Source of the DNA: a virus
IMG/VR virus record: IMGVR_UViG_3300042469_000933
Coordinates: 1-64,000 of that record
Reading direction: 5' to 3' (one strand)
Length of the DNA: 64,000 nt
Shown: positions 41,865 through 50,551 of the stretch, in pieces
Numbering within the stretch: the first letter of the stretch is position 1
How the letters are laid out: each line of letters opens with the position of its first letter
Notes under the pieces: generated by a model
Databases searched by the model: none
Seen by the model: only the letters and a program-made list of their open reading frames with translations
What the model was told of the DNA's origin: nothing
Translations under genes and position numbers: made by a program

Positions 41865-44800
41865 TCAGGTGTTTGATAGGCTAAAAGTAGTGACGGCCGA
41901 TTGAGCCCAGATTTCTTCACCGGAATCCCAATGGTACTCCAGCGTAAGCCATGAACCACGAAGCGGAGAGCCAACGCCGTAGTCGGTACCGGCGATCACC
42001 GATGCTGCGCGTGGGAGCGGGTGCCTCCAAGCGTTTTCCTTGTACGTTGGACGGAAGGTCGGTGGAGCGCTCGGCAATGGAACGAAGGGTACCAACGAAC
42101 CCAGCTGTGAACCACTGGAGCAGAACAGGGCGCTAGGGGCCGGCACGGTCCCGAACAGGTGTGAAGAAGCGTAGACCTTGGTCCTGTCCGGGCTGGGAGC
42201 CGAGACGAATCCAAGGAAGGACTGTGGGTCACGACCGTAGAACGAGGTCCGTAGAGCCGTTGCAGAGTCGTGACGGTAAAAACGGCCACGGGGAGTGGTT
42301 GGGTTCCTCCAGGGCAAGAAGGCGGGGTCTGCGGAGTACAGATCGGATCCGATGGTCGTGTACACTCCGGAATCATGGCTTCGCTCATGGAGGTACTGGT
42401 CCAGCGTCTCCGAGAACACCAGGCTCCGGGTCGTGATTGGAGAGCTGGCCACGATGAACGTCCACCCCACTTCCTTGTACCGGGGAGAGACCCAAGCCGC
42501 AACGCCACCGACACAGGCTGGAGCGTCATTGCTCGGATGCGCGATGTCACCATGGTCCGTGAGCAGCTCAGCGATGTCGAACACATCCGAAGCGAACTTC
42601 TTAATGCTCGAAAGCCGTTGCATGCCCTGACCGGCCGAGAAGCGCCAAATGGTCCGCTGCCGATGGTCGTAACCGTACCATCCCAGGGCGCCCCTGACAA
42701 TGCTCCATTGATTCTGTGAGCCAAGTTCAAGGCCAACGGTCTGAAAGCGAGAGGAAAGGACTTCCCCTTCTCCGATGATGAGGCTTCCGCCCTGGCCATC
42801 ACCGGCCACTCCGCGCTCAGCTGTGGCATGAACAATGGTGTTGAACTCCTGCACACTGAACAGCCGGCCACCATCGGTGATCAGCTTCACGATCTCTCCA
42901 TGCGCCGGGTCAAAGTCCTTGAATGCGGCCAGGTCCCAGCGACGGTAGCCGTCAATGATCTCTCCGGTCGCTTTCTTGCCGCTGTAACGCACTCGAACCG
43001 GGAACTTGGATGATGCGCTCGGAGACTGAGCGTCATAGCCCTGACGACCGTAATCGCCAAGAATGCGATTGTAGCCAGCGTTGTAGGAATTGCTTTCCAG
43101 GTTGTCTCCGAACTGGAACGAGAAGAACCCGGGATCTCCAGACTGCACGGCTGGGTAGTAGGTTACGTTTACGTTCTCTCTCATTCGCATAGCCGGGTTC
43201 ATGGCACACTCCTGTACAGCGCCGATCATGTTGCCATACTTGTAGTAACGGCCATTGGACGCATATTCGGAGTCCTGGTATCCGTCGTCAGACGTCTGAC
43301 GGTGATAGGTGCGCTGTACAAAGCAGTCACCACGGTAGAAGCTCTGTGCACCAATAGCAGCAATTCCCGCTAGAGGCAGGAAAGAGCTGATCCGATGGTA
43401 GATCTCTGTTACCGGGTTGTACAGCGTGGCGATGTTCAGCGTCACAGGGTCGCTCTGGTAGATGTTGATCACCACAGCATCATTGGCTCCGGGCAACAGG
43501 CTCGTGTTAAAGTTGGCCGTGTTCGGAGCTTCGGTCATCACTCCGATGTACCCTCGCTGCTGAATGCCACGGTTGCCCCATTCGCGCTTACAGCCGGTTA
43601 CTATGTTGTATGCATAGAGCATGTACGGCTCCCCTAATGCTTGTGCCGATTCACCAGCTTCTGCGAACTTGGACACGAACCCACCTTCAGCCGGTGAGAG
43701 TTCCCTAGGCGCCACGTTGATAAGCTTCGCTGTTCCGTAGTTTGGCGTTGCTCCGGCATCGGTAAGAACCGGTGATCCAGGTGCAAATGCACGCTGTTCC
43801 CAAAGCTCGTCCGGAAGGCGGCTGTTCGCACTTGTACCGGTGTAACCGCTGGACATGCCGTAGCGGTTCAGTGTGCTGCGGCCTTGAATGACCATCTTGT
43901 ACGTCCCATCAGCCAGTGACCTGGTGAAAAAGTGGTCCGTGGAGAAGATGCCAAACCGGTTCGCTACACGAGAGCCCGGGATATCATACTGACGGAAATA
44001 AATGTCTCCGGGATCGCAGCCTTCCTTGCTTCGAATAGCCACCCTGAACACGCTGGAATTACCGTAACCCTGACTGAACTCCGCAATGATGTTCGCAGAG
44101 CTGTCACCAGCGTCCGGACCGCCGATCTGAACGCCGGCGTCCGCATACCAAGTTCCACCTGGTGGAGCAGAGAAGCCATTGGCTACATGTCCTTGGTAAA
44201 GGAGCTGGTTCTTGCGTTCGGCGCGCATGAAGTAATACCCGCACACGTTGTCCTGCATCCACTGCGGAAGCACCAAGGCCGAGGTATCAAAGCGCACACC
44301 CAGCACGTAGATGCGGTCGCCGGCACCACGGTTCTGATAGAAGGCATAATCCGTGTTCATGTTGGACGGCATGCGCAGGGTTCCGTTGGCGTTGGTCGTG
44401 ACCGCTCCGGGGTCGTTCCACGCATCGTAACCGCGTACCGGGAACGCCTGGCTCTCCTTTCCATCCTTAAACACCCACACCACAGCGAACGCGTAGGGCT
44501 CGCCCCGGAAGTAGCCTACGTGTGAGAACGTGTCCTGGTAGTCTTTGTAACCAAAACGCGTGGAAGTGTTCGTACGGAAATCGCCATCGCTTTCCTCAAG
44601 CAGATCTGCTGAAGGTGTTGGCACGGCCAGTATCTGCTGAGCGGCCGCATACAGCAAGTCATTGCGGGTGAAGCGTTCCTTCCAGTTTCCACCCCAGAGG
44701 TACCCTTCGTGCTGAGCGATCGTCCGGGGAGAGTCGTTTACGGTCTTGCGCTGAATGATTTCGTCCAGCGTAAGGTCGATCACGTCTTCCTGTCCGGTGA

Positions 44801-45758
44801 TGGTGATCACCAGCGTGCTCGATCCTGGATCAATGGGGTACAACTGGTTCAGCAAGCCTACTTCCGTGGTCTGGTCGCTGCGGTAGGAAAACCCTACCTC
44901 CACGAACTTGAATGCTGTGTCGATGTCGTCAATGGTGAGAACGACCTGCTTTCCGGAGTTGAAGTTGGCCGGGTCTCCGTCCGTGGCCACGCCGGATGTC
45001 ACAAAATCGGACGACACTTGCACCGGAGCTGATTCGCACAGAAAGCTGGTCTTCTCCAGATTGGAATCGACCAGGCGGATGTAGAACAGCGTGATGCCGG
45101 ACGGCCACTGGCCACCAGGTCCAACAGAAGCAGTTGTGACGGTCGGGTGCGGACAGGTTTCAAAGATGGAAGAGATTGCATTCTGCAACGAGCCCTGCCA
45201 GTAAAAACGCTGGTTGTAGATGCCTGTGGTATGTTCAAAACCAGTGTTGATACAGCGCAATGGGTTCGCCCAGTCAGTCCAGTGAATATCCAAGCTGCCA
45301 TCGTAGCTCAGCGCTATCTCGATTTCCATTTGCCGGCCACACTGAAAGTTGAACAGCGTTGACCGAAGACTGGAACGAAACGCATCAGGATTTGACACAC
45401 TGGCCGGGTTGGTGGCTCCTGTCCAGTTCCGCAACGGGCGGTACACGTGCTCGTACGTGCCAAGACCAGAGGCCAAGGGAGAAGGGTAGGTGCCGATTTC
45501 TCCAAATCCAGTCGCCGGGTTGGTAGAGAAGATGAACAGAACTCCTCCGTATTCCCTCACACCAATAGGCACGTACCCATTGGTCACCTCAAAGGCGAAT
45601 TCATTGCCTTCAATGTTCGTCAGGTTGAACCGACCATTACTGATGCTATCAATGCGAAAATTCTGCAGGCTACGCAGAAAGTCCGGAGGTACACTGTGCG
45701 GAGCATCGTCCCGGTTGACGCCCTGCAGAAACCTGTTAGTGAATTCCTGTTGCGACAT
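41865..45758 (-). CDS. Muzzle / tail stabilisation-like protein
   Basis: A 1297-residue all-beta virion protein. Its N-terminus (FTNRFLQGVNRDDAPHSVPP, then LTNIEGNEFAF, then GYVPIGVREYGGVLFIFSTN) follows the pattern of the crAss-like stabilisation or muzzle protein that closes the tail tube, where YVP.G..EYGG is a typical signature. The remainder is strand-rich with many tyrosines and NPATG-like turns, ending near the cargo genes. It is placed directly between the ring-like proteins and the cargo proteins, as in crAss-like tails. It probably forms the tail nozzle through which DNA and cargo leave. Confidence 0.8.
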   Translation of the reverse strand: MSQQEFTNRFLQGVNRDDAPHSVPPDFLRSLQNFRIDSISNGRFNLTNIEGNEFAFEVTNGYVPIGVREYGGVLFIFSTNPATGFGEIGTYPSPLASGLGTYEHVYRPLRNWTGATNPASVSNPDAFRSSLRSTLFNFQCGRQMEIEIALSYDGSLDIHWTDWANPLRCINTGFEHTTGIYNQRFYWQGSLQNAISSIFETCPHPTVTTASVGPGGQWPSGITLFYIRLVDSNLEKTSFLCESAPVQVSSDFVTSGVATDGDPANFNSGKQVVLTIDDIDTAFKFVEVGFSYRSDQTTEVGLLNQLYPIDPGSSTLVITITGQEDVIDLTLDEIIQRKTVNDSPRTIAQHEGYLWGGNWKERFTRNDLLYAAAQQILAVPTPSADLLEESDGDFRTNTSTRFGYKDYQDTFSHVGYFRGEPYAFAVVWVFKDGKESQAFPVRGYDAWNDPGAVTTNANGTLRMPSNMNTDYAFYQNRGAGDRIYVLGVRFDTSALVLPQWMQDNVCGYYFMRAERKNQLLYQGHVANGFSAPPGGTWYADAGVQIGGPDAGDSSANIIAEFSQGYGNSSVFRVAIRSKEGCDPGDIYFRQYDIPGSRVANRFGIFSTDHFFTRSLADGTYKMVIQGRSTLNRYGMSSGYTGTSANSRLPDELWEQRAFAPGSPVLTDAGATPNYGTAKLINVAPRELSPAEGGFVSKFAEAGESAQALGEPYMLYAYNIVTGCKREWGNRGIQQRGYIGVMTEAPNTANFNTSLLPGANDAVVINIYQSDPVTLNIATLYNPVTEIYHRISSFLPLAGIAAIGAQSFYRGDCFVQRTYHRQTSDDGYQDSEYASNGRYYKYGNMIGAVQECAMNPAMRMRENVNVTYYPAVQSGDPGFFSFQFGDNLESNSYNAGYNRILGDYGRQGYDAQSPSASSKFPVRVRYSGKKATGEIIDGYRRWDLAAFKDFDPAHGEIVKLITDGGRLFSVQEFNTIVHATAERGVAGDGQGGSLIIGEGEVLSSRFQTVGLELGSQNQWSIVRGALGWYGYDHRQRTIWRFSAGQGMQRLSSIKKFASDVFDIAELLTDHGDIAHPSNDAPACVGGVAAWVSPRYKEVGWTFIVASSPITTRSLVFSETLDQYLHERSHDSGVYTTIGSDLYSADPAFLPWRNPTTPRGRFYRHDSATALRTSFYGRDPQSFLGFVSAPSPDRTKVYASSHLFGTVPAPSALFCSSGSQLGSLVPFVPLPSAPPTFRPTYKENAWRHPLPRAASVIAGTDYGVGSPLRGSWLTLEYHWDSGEEIWAQSAVTTFSLSNT

Positions 45759-45761
45759 GGC

Positions 45762-46337
45762 TTACCGGGTTGGACGTGTGACAACAACACCAGTGCGGAC
45801 CATACGGAGCATACGGTCCATCTGGTCACGGGTAACATTCCGGAAGGAGCCACGGGACTTGGCACTGGCCAGAGCGTAGTTGTTCTTGGCCTCTTGGTAC
45901 ACTTCACCACGGATCTCGCCACGACTCCATGGGTCGGTGATCAGGTTCCGGATGCAGTACCAATACGCAGCCTCTTCGAACACGTCATCGATGTACGGCT
46001 CGTAGTTCTCGTCCACCCGGAACACCAGAAGGTCCACCCAGATCTTAGTGAACGATTCACCGACCTGAATGCATGATTGCTTGATGGTGTACTCGCTTGG
46101 CTGGCACAGCCGCGTGGATGTTCGGATGCTCAGCACCCGAAACGCATTCACCGGAAGCTTTGCTGTGCCCCCGGTGACTGATAGTTCCATGTTATTCACC
46201 TCTTCGAAATGGTCAAAGGAGCCAGCATCGGCCAGCGCCTCGAAGACCCATTCAATGATGTCGGCCCTGTCAATGACCAGGTTCCTGTACACCCGGTTCA
46301 TTCGGTTGATCAGCTGATCGATGGTGACGTTGTTCAT
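45762..46337 (-). CDS. Ring/adaptor-like tail protein
   Basis: A 191-residue protein with an N-terminal helical segment (IDQLINRMNRVYRNLVIDRADIIEWVFEAL is one long predicted helix pair) and a beta region. An EPYIDDVFEEAAYWYC helix and a C-terminal DQMDRMLRMVRTGVVV helix follow. This layout is that of podovirus head-to-tail adaptor or ring proteins, and it sits just before the muzzle gene. The assignment to a particular ring is not possible. Confidence 0.65.
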   Translation of the reverse strand: MNNVTIDQLINRMNRVYRNLVIDRADIIEWVFEALADAGSFDHFEEVNNMELSVTGGTAKLPVNAFRVLSIRTSTRLCQPSEYTIKQSCIQVGESFTKIWVDLLVFRVDENYEPYIDDVFEEAAYWYCIRNLITDPWSRGEIRGEVYQEAKNNYALASAKSRGSFRNVTRDQMDRMLRMVRTGVVVTRPTR

Positions 46338-46807
46338 ATCCAGCGGTGTCCTTTGGACGTTAGGTCCCTGAGCTTCTCCAGCCAGGGACGGGTGAGTTTG
46401 AAGAGGTACATCTTGCCTCCGATGGAGCGCTGTATGCTACGGTGCAGAACGACCACACCCCCAAAGTGAATGTTTTCCGTGTCGATGTTGAACGGCCGGT
46501 GAGAAGTATCCATGCGATGGTTCATGGAGGCGATGCGCATGAAACCGAAATCCTTTTCCGGAAGAACGAACGTGTCCTGATTGGTAAGCATGTCATTGGC
46601 CATCAGCTCGAACATCCGACGCACCAAGCCCTTGGCCTTCTGATGCCCTTCCTTTTGGCTAAATGACCCGAACAGTTTTCTCCAGGATACGATGCGAGAG
46701 CCGGTGATGCTATCGCCGAACCGCTCCATGTCCAGTAGATCGTCCAGCGTGTTGCGCTTGACCCAGGCATTGTACCCCGGAGAGCTGAACAGAATGCTTT
46801 TAGCCAT
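46334..46807 (-). CDS. Ring/adaptor-like virion protein of unknown family
   Basis: A 157-residue protein starting at the ATG that overlaps the preceding stop (MAKSILFSSPGYNAWVKRN). A longer upstream in-frame stretch exists but lies inside the previous gene. It has a helical first half (EGHQKAKGLVRRMFELMAND) and a beta/aromatic second half (HFGGVVVLHRSIQ, KMYLFKLTRPWLEKLRD). The position among adaptor genes suggests a virion role. It overlaps the next gene by 4 bases. Confidence 0.65.
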   Translation of the reverse strand: MAKSILFSSPGYNAWVKRNTLDDLLDMERFGDSITGSRIVSWRKLFGSFSQKEGHQKAKGLVRRMFELMANDMLTNQDTFVLPEKDFGFMRIASMNHRMDTSHRPFNIDTENIHFGGVVVLHRSIQRSIGGKMYLFKLTRPWLEKLRDLTSKGHRWI

Positions 46808-47195
46808 TGCGACGCAGGTCGAAGGTGGCCATCTTCTTGAACGCTTGCATGTTGCGCTCATCATTGCGCTGTTCCTCCCATTCCGGTTGGCCGGGCATCG
46901 GGTCGGACATCTGCGCAATGCGTTCGCTGATATTGGTGACCGGGATGTCCTCGGCGCCACCTTCGCAGTCCGCCGCCCGGACGAACTCACCATCGAGCAG
47001 GTAGGTGCGGCCATCACAGATCACTTCAAAGTACAGGTGCTCTACCCACTTGGGAGGACTGCATCCGCACTTCACATTACGGGTGACCGTCCGCTCGTAG
47101 CAGTATTTCTCATGCATGCGGAAGGTGCGGGACATAACCATGTCCTCACTACGGACCAATAGGGTCTGGTTGATGATCAGGCAAGTTGGCATCAT
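46800..47195 (-). CDS. Virion-arm protein of unknown function
   Basis: A 131-residue protein containing several cysteines (KYCYERTVTRNVKCGCSPPKW around residues 31-50, then VICDGRTYLLDGEF). That looks like a metal- or disulfide-stabilised beta domain, followed by a charged helical tail (EWEEQRNDERNMQAFKKMA). It overlaps its neighbours by 4 and 8 bases. No family is recognised. Confidence 0.6.
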   Translation of the reverse strand: MMPTCLIINQTLLVRSEDMVMSRTFRMHEKYCYERTVTRNVKCGCSPPKWVEHLYFEVICDGRTYLLDGEFVRAADCEGGAEDIPVTNISERIAQMSDPMPGQPEWEEQRNDERNMQAFKKMATFDLRRNG

Positions 47196-47860
47196 TCGAT
47201 GTTTTTGGCGGTTGCACGTTCTGTGTTTGCGGGAAAATCGGAACCATCGTTGATGGTATCCCCTTGAATCGGATTAGTGGAGAGCAGTTGCTTCAGGCAA
47301 AGCACCTCCAGCTGGTGTATCTTGTCATTCGGGATCGGATAGTCCGTCTTGTCAAAGTCCAAAATACACCTGTTCTCTGCTGGGTTCTCCAAGATCGCTA
47401 TCATGCGAAGCACTTTCAGGTTATCCGGGATGAACTTCAAGTAAGCCTTACCATCCAGCATGGTGAATGAAGGCCGTGTCCTGCACATTCGGCCACCTGT
47501 AGCCATTAGGAACGAGGACAAGCCGAGCTCTTGAAACGGTTCTGTACCATTGACCAAGCCCAGATAAGCCACAGCGCCCCGTATGGACTCCGTTTGTGGC
47601 ACTTCCACCACTTGGTACTCAATACCGGATTCCCGGCCGTCACAAACGATCTTGGCGGTTTCCACCTTTAGGCACGACATGTCCTGATAGTATGCGGCGG
47701 AAACACCAAGACCAGGCTTGGCCTGGTCCCGGATAAGTACCGATCGCTTAGACCGGATGATGTAGTCGATAAAAGGCTCTTCAAGCCTTGTGTCGTCAGT
47801 CAATTTGTGCCCCGTCAACTGGCGGCGCAGACTTGCTCGTATTTCTTCCAGTGCTGGCAT
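47192..47860 (-). CDS. Ring/adaptor-like virion protein
   Basis: A 222-residue protein in the head-to-tail region. The N-terminus is helical (EEIRASLRRQLTGHKLTDDT, then EPFIDYIIRSKRSVLIR), resembling the start of podovirus-type adaptor proteins. A beta-rich middle follows (AKIVCDGRESGIEYQVVEVP, KAYLKFIPDNLKVLRMIAIL). It then has a helical segment (DKIHQLEVLCLKQLL). It overlaps the membrane protein gene by 65 bases. Confidence 0.6.
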   Translation of the reverse strand: MPALEEIRASLRRQLTGHKLTDDTRLEEPFIDYIIRSKRSVLIRDQAKPGLGVSAAYYQDMSCLKVETAKIVCDGRESGIEYQVVEVPQTESIRGAVAYLGLVNGTEPFQELGLSSFLMATGGRMCRTRPSFTMLDGKAYLKFIPDNLKVLRMIAILENPAENRCILDFDKTDYPIPNDKIHQLEVLCLKQLLSTNPIQGDTINDGSDFPANTERATAKNIE

Positions 47861-48221
47861 CGGCGCTTTGCTTTAGTGCTTGCAAAGTAACGATAGCGGT
47901 GGATACCAATTCATTAAGTGCCGCCACGCACAGGATGTAGGGGATAACGCACAACGCCCTTTCAAAGAGGTTGGCATTCCAGAGCACCAGTCCCGCCGTG
48001 CAGTACGTGAACAAGCCCCACAGGGAGGCCATGCACGTGGTACACAGAAGGATGGGTTTTGCTAGCCAGATGGACATCAATCCGCGACGTACCATCCGGT
48101 CCAGCCATTTGTACAGCCAGTGGAGAGCATTTCCCTCAACGCTTGCAGCCGCCAGTCCCAGGCAAACCCCGGAACCAACGGCTACAAGCAGTAGGAAGCT
48201 CAAAGCATTGAGCTCGTTCAT
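47796..48221 (-). CDS. Small membrane protein, CTTCMAS type
   Basis: A 141-residue protein with three predicted membrane segments: about residues 8-27, 57-83 (containing LLCTTCMASLWGLFTY) and 90-112. A hydrophilic C-terminal tail follows. A CxxCMAS motif at the start of a membrane helix recurs in small phage membrane proteins of unknown role. It is unusual within a virion cluster and might assist assembly at the membrane or lysis, but no evidence decides this. Confidence 0.6.
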   Translation of the reverse strand: MNELNALSFLLLVAVGSGVCLGLAAASVEGNALHWLYKWLDRMVRRGLMSIWLAKPILLCTTCMASLWGLFTYCTAGLVLWNANLFERALCVIPYILCVAALNELVSTAIVTLQALKQSADASTGRNTSKSAPPVDGAQID

Positions 48222-48225
48222 GACC

Positions 48226-49017
48226 TTAGTCGAGACAGGTCACAGCAGCCAACAGGGGCGTATCCCAGTTAGCTGCGAAGGTGGCGAGCGTGTTGTCCAC
48301 GTAGATCTCCACGTCGAGGTAGCGATCAGTCAGCGCGTCAGCCAGGTGCGGGTCGTTGACCTGACGGATCGGATTGATCCGGAAGCCATACACGCAGTAG
48401 CTGGCACCACGAGCCAGTTGCGGATCGCTGAACATCGAGCCAGGCAGGATCGGGAACTCGCGAGCCAACTGTGAACGGTTCAAGATTGGCGCCTGATGAG
48501 CCGTGATCTCGCTGAACGTGCCCGAGTTGACGAAATACTCGAACCCGCACGTAGCCAGGTCACTGTCACAATCCTTCTCCGTGAGCTCGAAGGCCGTGTA
48601 GGAGCCCGGAGCACCCACACCAACAGCGGTGACGATCGAATCATCGTTGCCGTTGATCTGAGCAAGCATGCTGGTCACGATCGCGTTCACGGTCAACGGC
48701 GCTCCATTGGGGTCACCGAAGTTGTACTCCGTGGAGCTTTCGAAGGTCTCCTGCACACGATAGGTCGTGGTGCAGGGCTTTTTCACGATCGTCAGCGTCC
48801 AGAGCCAGGGGCACTCACAGGTTGCGCTTGGGATCGTGGGCGTGATGGTCACCGTCTGCCAAGTACAGACCTGGGTGCATTGCTTGTAGCAATTGCTGGT
48901 ACTGGTAGCCAGGAAGGGAGGCAATCCCTGAATGGTTACCACACCACTTGCCACGTTCACCGAGTCTGCGGTGAGCGTGTTGAAAAGAAGGCGCTTAGGG
49001 CCTGTTTGAATGGACAT
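48226..49017 (-). CDS. Cysteine-rich virion protein of unknown function
   Basis: A 263-residue, mostly beta protein. It has a cluster of cysteines in the first third (SNCYKQCTQVCTW, ATCECPWLWTL, KPCTTTY) and more near 150-160 (EKDCDSDLATCGFEYF). Its composition is Thr/Ser-rich and it lacks a signal peptide. It follows the adaptor-like gene at 49029 by 11 bases and is probably structural. The cysteines recall the flavobacterial-style region of the tail adhesin at 15481-18336, but I see no direct repeat between them. Confidence 0.62.
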   Translation of the reverse strand: MSIQTGPKRLLFNTLTADSVNVASGVVTIQGLPPFLATSTSNCYKQCTQVCTWQTVTITPTIPSATCECPWLWTLTIVKKPCTTTYRVQETFESSTEYNFGDPNGAPLTVNAIVTSMLAQINGNDDSIVTAVGVGAPGSYTAFELTEKDCDSDLATCGFEYFVNSGTFSEITAHQAPILNRSQLAREFPILPGSMFSDPQLARGASYCVYGFRINPIRQVNDPHLADALTDRYLDVEIYVDNTLATFAANWDTPLLAAVTCLD

Positions 49018-49028
49018 CGTTTGGGGAA

Positions 49029-49718
49029 TTAAGAGTTGATCTTGCGTTCGTTCAGGTGCGTTTGGTACCTGCGGCTCTCGATCGTTTCGAGCTGCCTACG
49101 AACGGCAAACTCTGCGATCTCTTGGTTGACCGTGGCAGGAAGGTCCGGGTTGATGGTGCTTACCACAGAGACCTTGACCGGATACTTGATGTACTCGATC
49201 CTGGCCTCGTTGGCGAAGTTGCCGACGCCGCAAAGGGCCTTCATCGTCCTGCCAGTTAAGTAATACATGGGTCGCTCCGGTGAAGGCCGCGAGAACGGGT
49301 CCCGCTCGACATCGTACCGTTGGTCACGGCGAAAAATACGAGCGGGAGCCCATCCATCGTTGCGCTTGCACACTGCAGGGGTGCTGGGGCCGGTGAAGAC
49401 CCTAAAGCCCACGCTGAGCATGGAGAGATAGCCGTGGCTCTGCCCGGGTGCCGGGTTTTCCACGTATGGTAGCGGGAATGACTCCTGCTCAGATGATGCT
49501 ACTCCGGCGTTTGGAATAACCAACAAAGGGGGAACCAGTTCGCGAAGTGTGTCCAGGACACGTTGGTTGGTTTCAGCCACCCTTGCCATTTGCCGGATGT
49601 AGTCGATCACCGCCGCATTGTAGAGCACATCAAATTCCTCAGGCGTTACGGTGCCTGAATTGTGTTTCCACACTCCCTGAAGGAAGTATTCGTAGATCTC
49701 TGCAATGGTCGTGAGCAT
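49029..49718 (-). CDS. Ring/adaptor-like virion protein
   Basis: A 229-residue protein. The N-terminus (TTIAEIYEYFLQGVWKHNSG, then TPEEFDVLYNAAVIDYIRQM) has the helical start seen in many head-to-tail connector proteins of crAss-like and related phages, followed by LPxxxLxLLSV-like segments (GYLSMLSVGFRVF) and a C-terminal helix (NQEIAEFAVRRQLETIES). Its position shortly after the capsid gene supports a connector or ring role. Confidence 0.62.
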   Translation of the reverse strand: MLTTIAEIYEYFLQGVWKHNSGTVTPEEFDVLYNAAVIDYIRQMARVAETNQRVLDTLRELVPPLLVIPNAGVASSEQESFPLPYVENPAPGQSHGYLSMLSVGFRVFTGPSTPAVCKRNDGWAPARIFRRDQRYDVERDPFSRPSPERPMYYLTGRTMKALCGVGNFANEARIEYIKYPVKVSVVSTINPDLPATVNQEIAEFAVRRQLETIESRRYQTHLNERKINS

Positions 49719-49731
49719 GAGTTCCTAGGTG

Positions 49732-50526
49732 TTATTCGGCCACTTGCGCGCCGATACCGGTTTCTTTTGCCTGAGCGTTCTTGACACCCTCGTTGATCGC
49801 CTTGGCGGTCGCCTCGTTCGCAGCATCCATGATGTAATGGACAGCAGCATCCTCGGTGACACCAATGACGTTCTCGCCGAGCTTGTAAACGCCCGAATCC
49901 ACTTTGAGCACATTGTACACCACGGCTCGCTTCAACAGCGCCCGATACTTCCAGCTTGCGTTGGCGGTGCTCTCCAACAGTCTGGCTGGGTTCTTCAGGG
50001 CCGTATCTGTGACGAATGCCTGAACCTGTGCAGGGCTCATGCTGATTACCGGCTGTCCCATAAGGAAACAGAAGTTTCGCATGTCCTTGACCGTCCAAGT
50101 ATCGACGTGAGCGAATGCCTGACGGATGCGGTCCGCTTTTTTCAGGGTCACGTTGGCTTCTTCCTCTTCATCCTTCAGGTAGAACACGTGCGTATCCCCC
50201 GGATTGATGGATTCAAGGTTGTTGGCCAGAATGCCCTGGTGCTTCGCCATGCCGATGATCAGAGCGTCCTTCGGATCGTTCAGGTCATACGTGTTCTCAT
50301 GACGCAGCTCGAACTGCATGCTGTCTGTCAGGCGCATTGGCGCATCTGCTCCGGTAGTCCATTTGAACTCATCGGTCGGGACGCGCGGTTGTTCTGCTTT
50401 GAAGGTTTCGTCGCCCACGACGAAGACCTGGCGGGCTTCATCGAAGTGTGGGCAGACAAAAACCCCGGTGACGCGATAGTTGGTACTAATCGCGAAGATC
50501 TGAACTCTCTTTTCGTTGGTTGCCAT
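49732..50526 (-). CDS. Virion protein downstream of the capsid gene
   Basis: A 264-residue protein with a beta-rich N-terminus (RVQIFAISTNYRVTGVFVC, then RQVFVVGDETFK). Helical and charged regions follow (DEEEEANVTLKKADRIRQAF, ATAKAINEGVKNAQAKE). It occupies the slot immediately after the major capsid gene, where auxiliary head proteins are often encoded. No enzymatic motif is present and the family is not recognised. Confidence 0.62.
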   Translation of the reverse strand: MATNEKRVQIFAISTNYRVTGVFVCPHFDEARQVFVVGDETFKAEQPRVPTDEFKWTTGADAPMRLTDSMQFELRHENTYDLNDPKDALIIGMAKHQGILANNLESINPGDTHVFYLKDEEEEANVTLKKADRIRQAFAHVDTWTVKDMRNFCFLMGQPVISMSPAQVQAFVTDTALKNPARLLESTANASWKYRALLKRAVVYNVLKVDSGVYKLGENVIGVTEDAAVHYIMDAANEATAKAINEGVKNAQAKETGIGAQVAE

Positions 50527-50551
50527 GGTGTATGGTCTCTATGCGTGGATA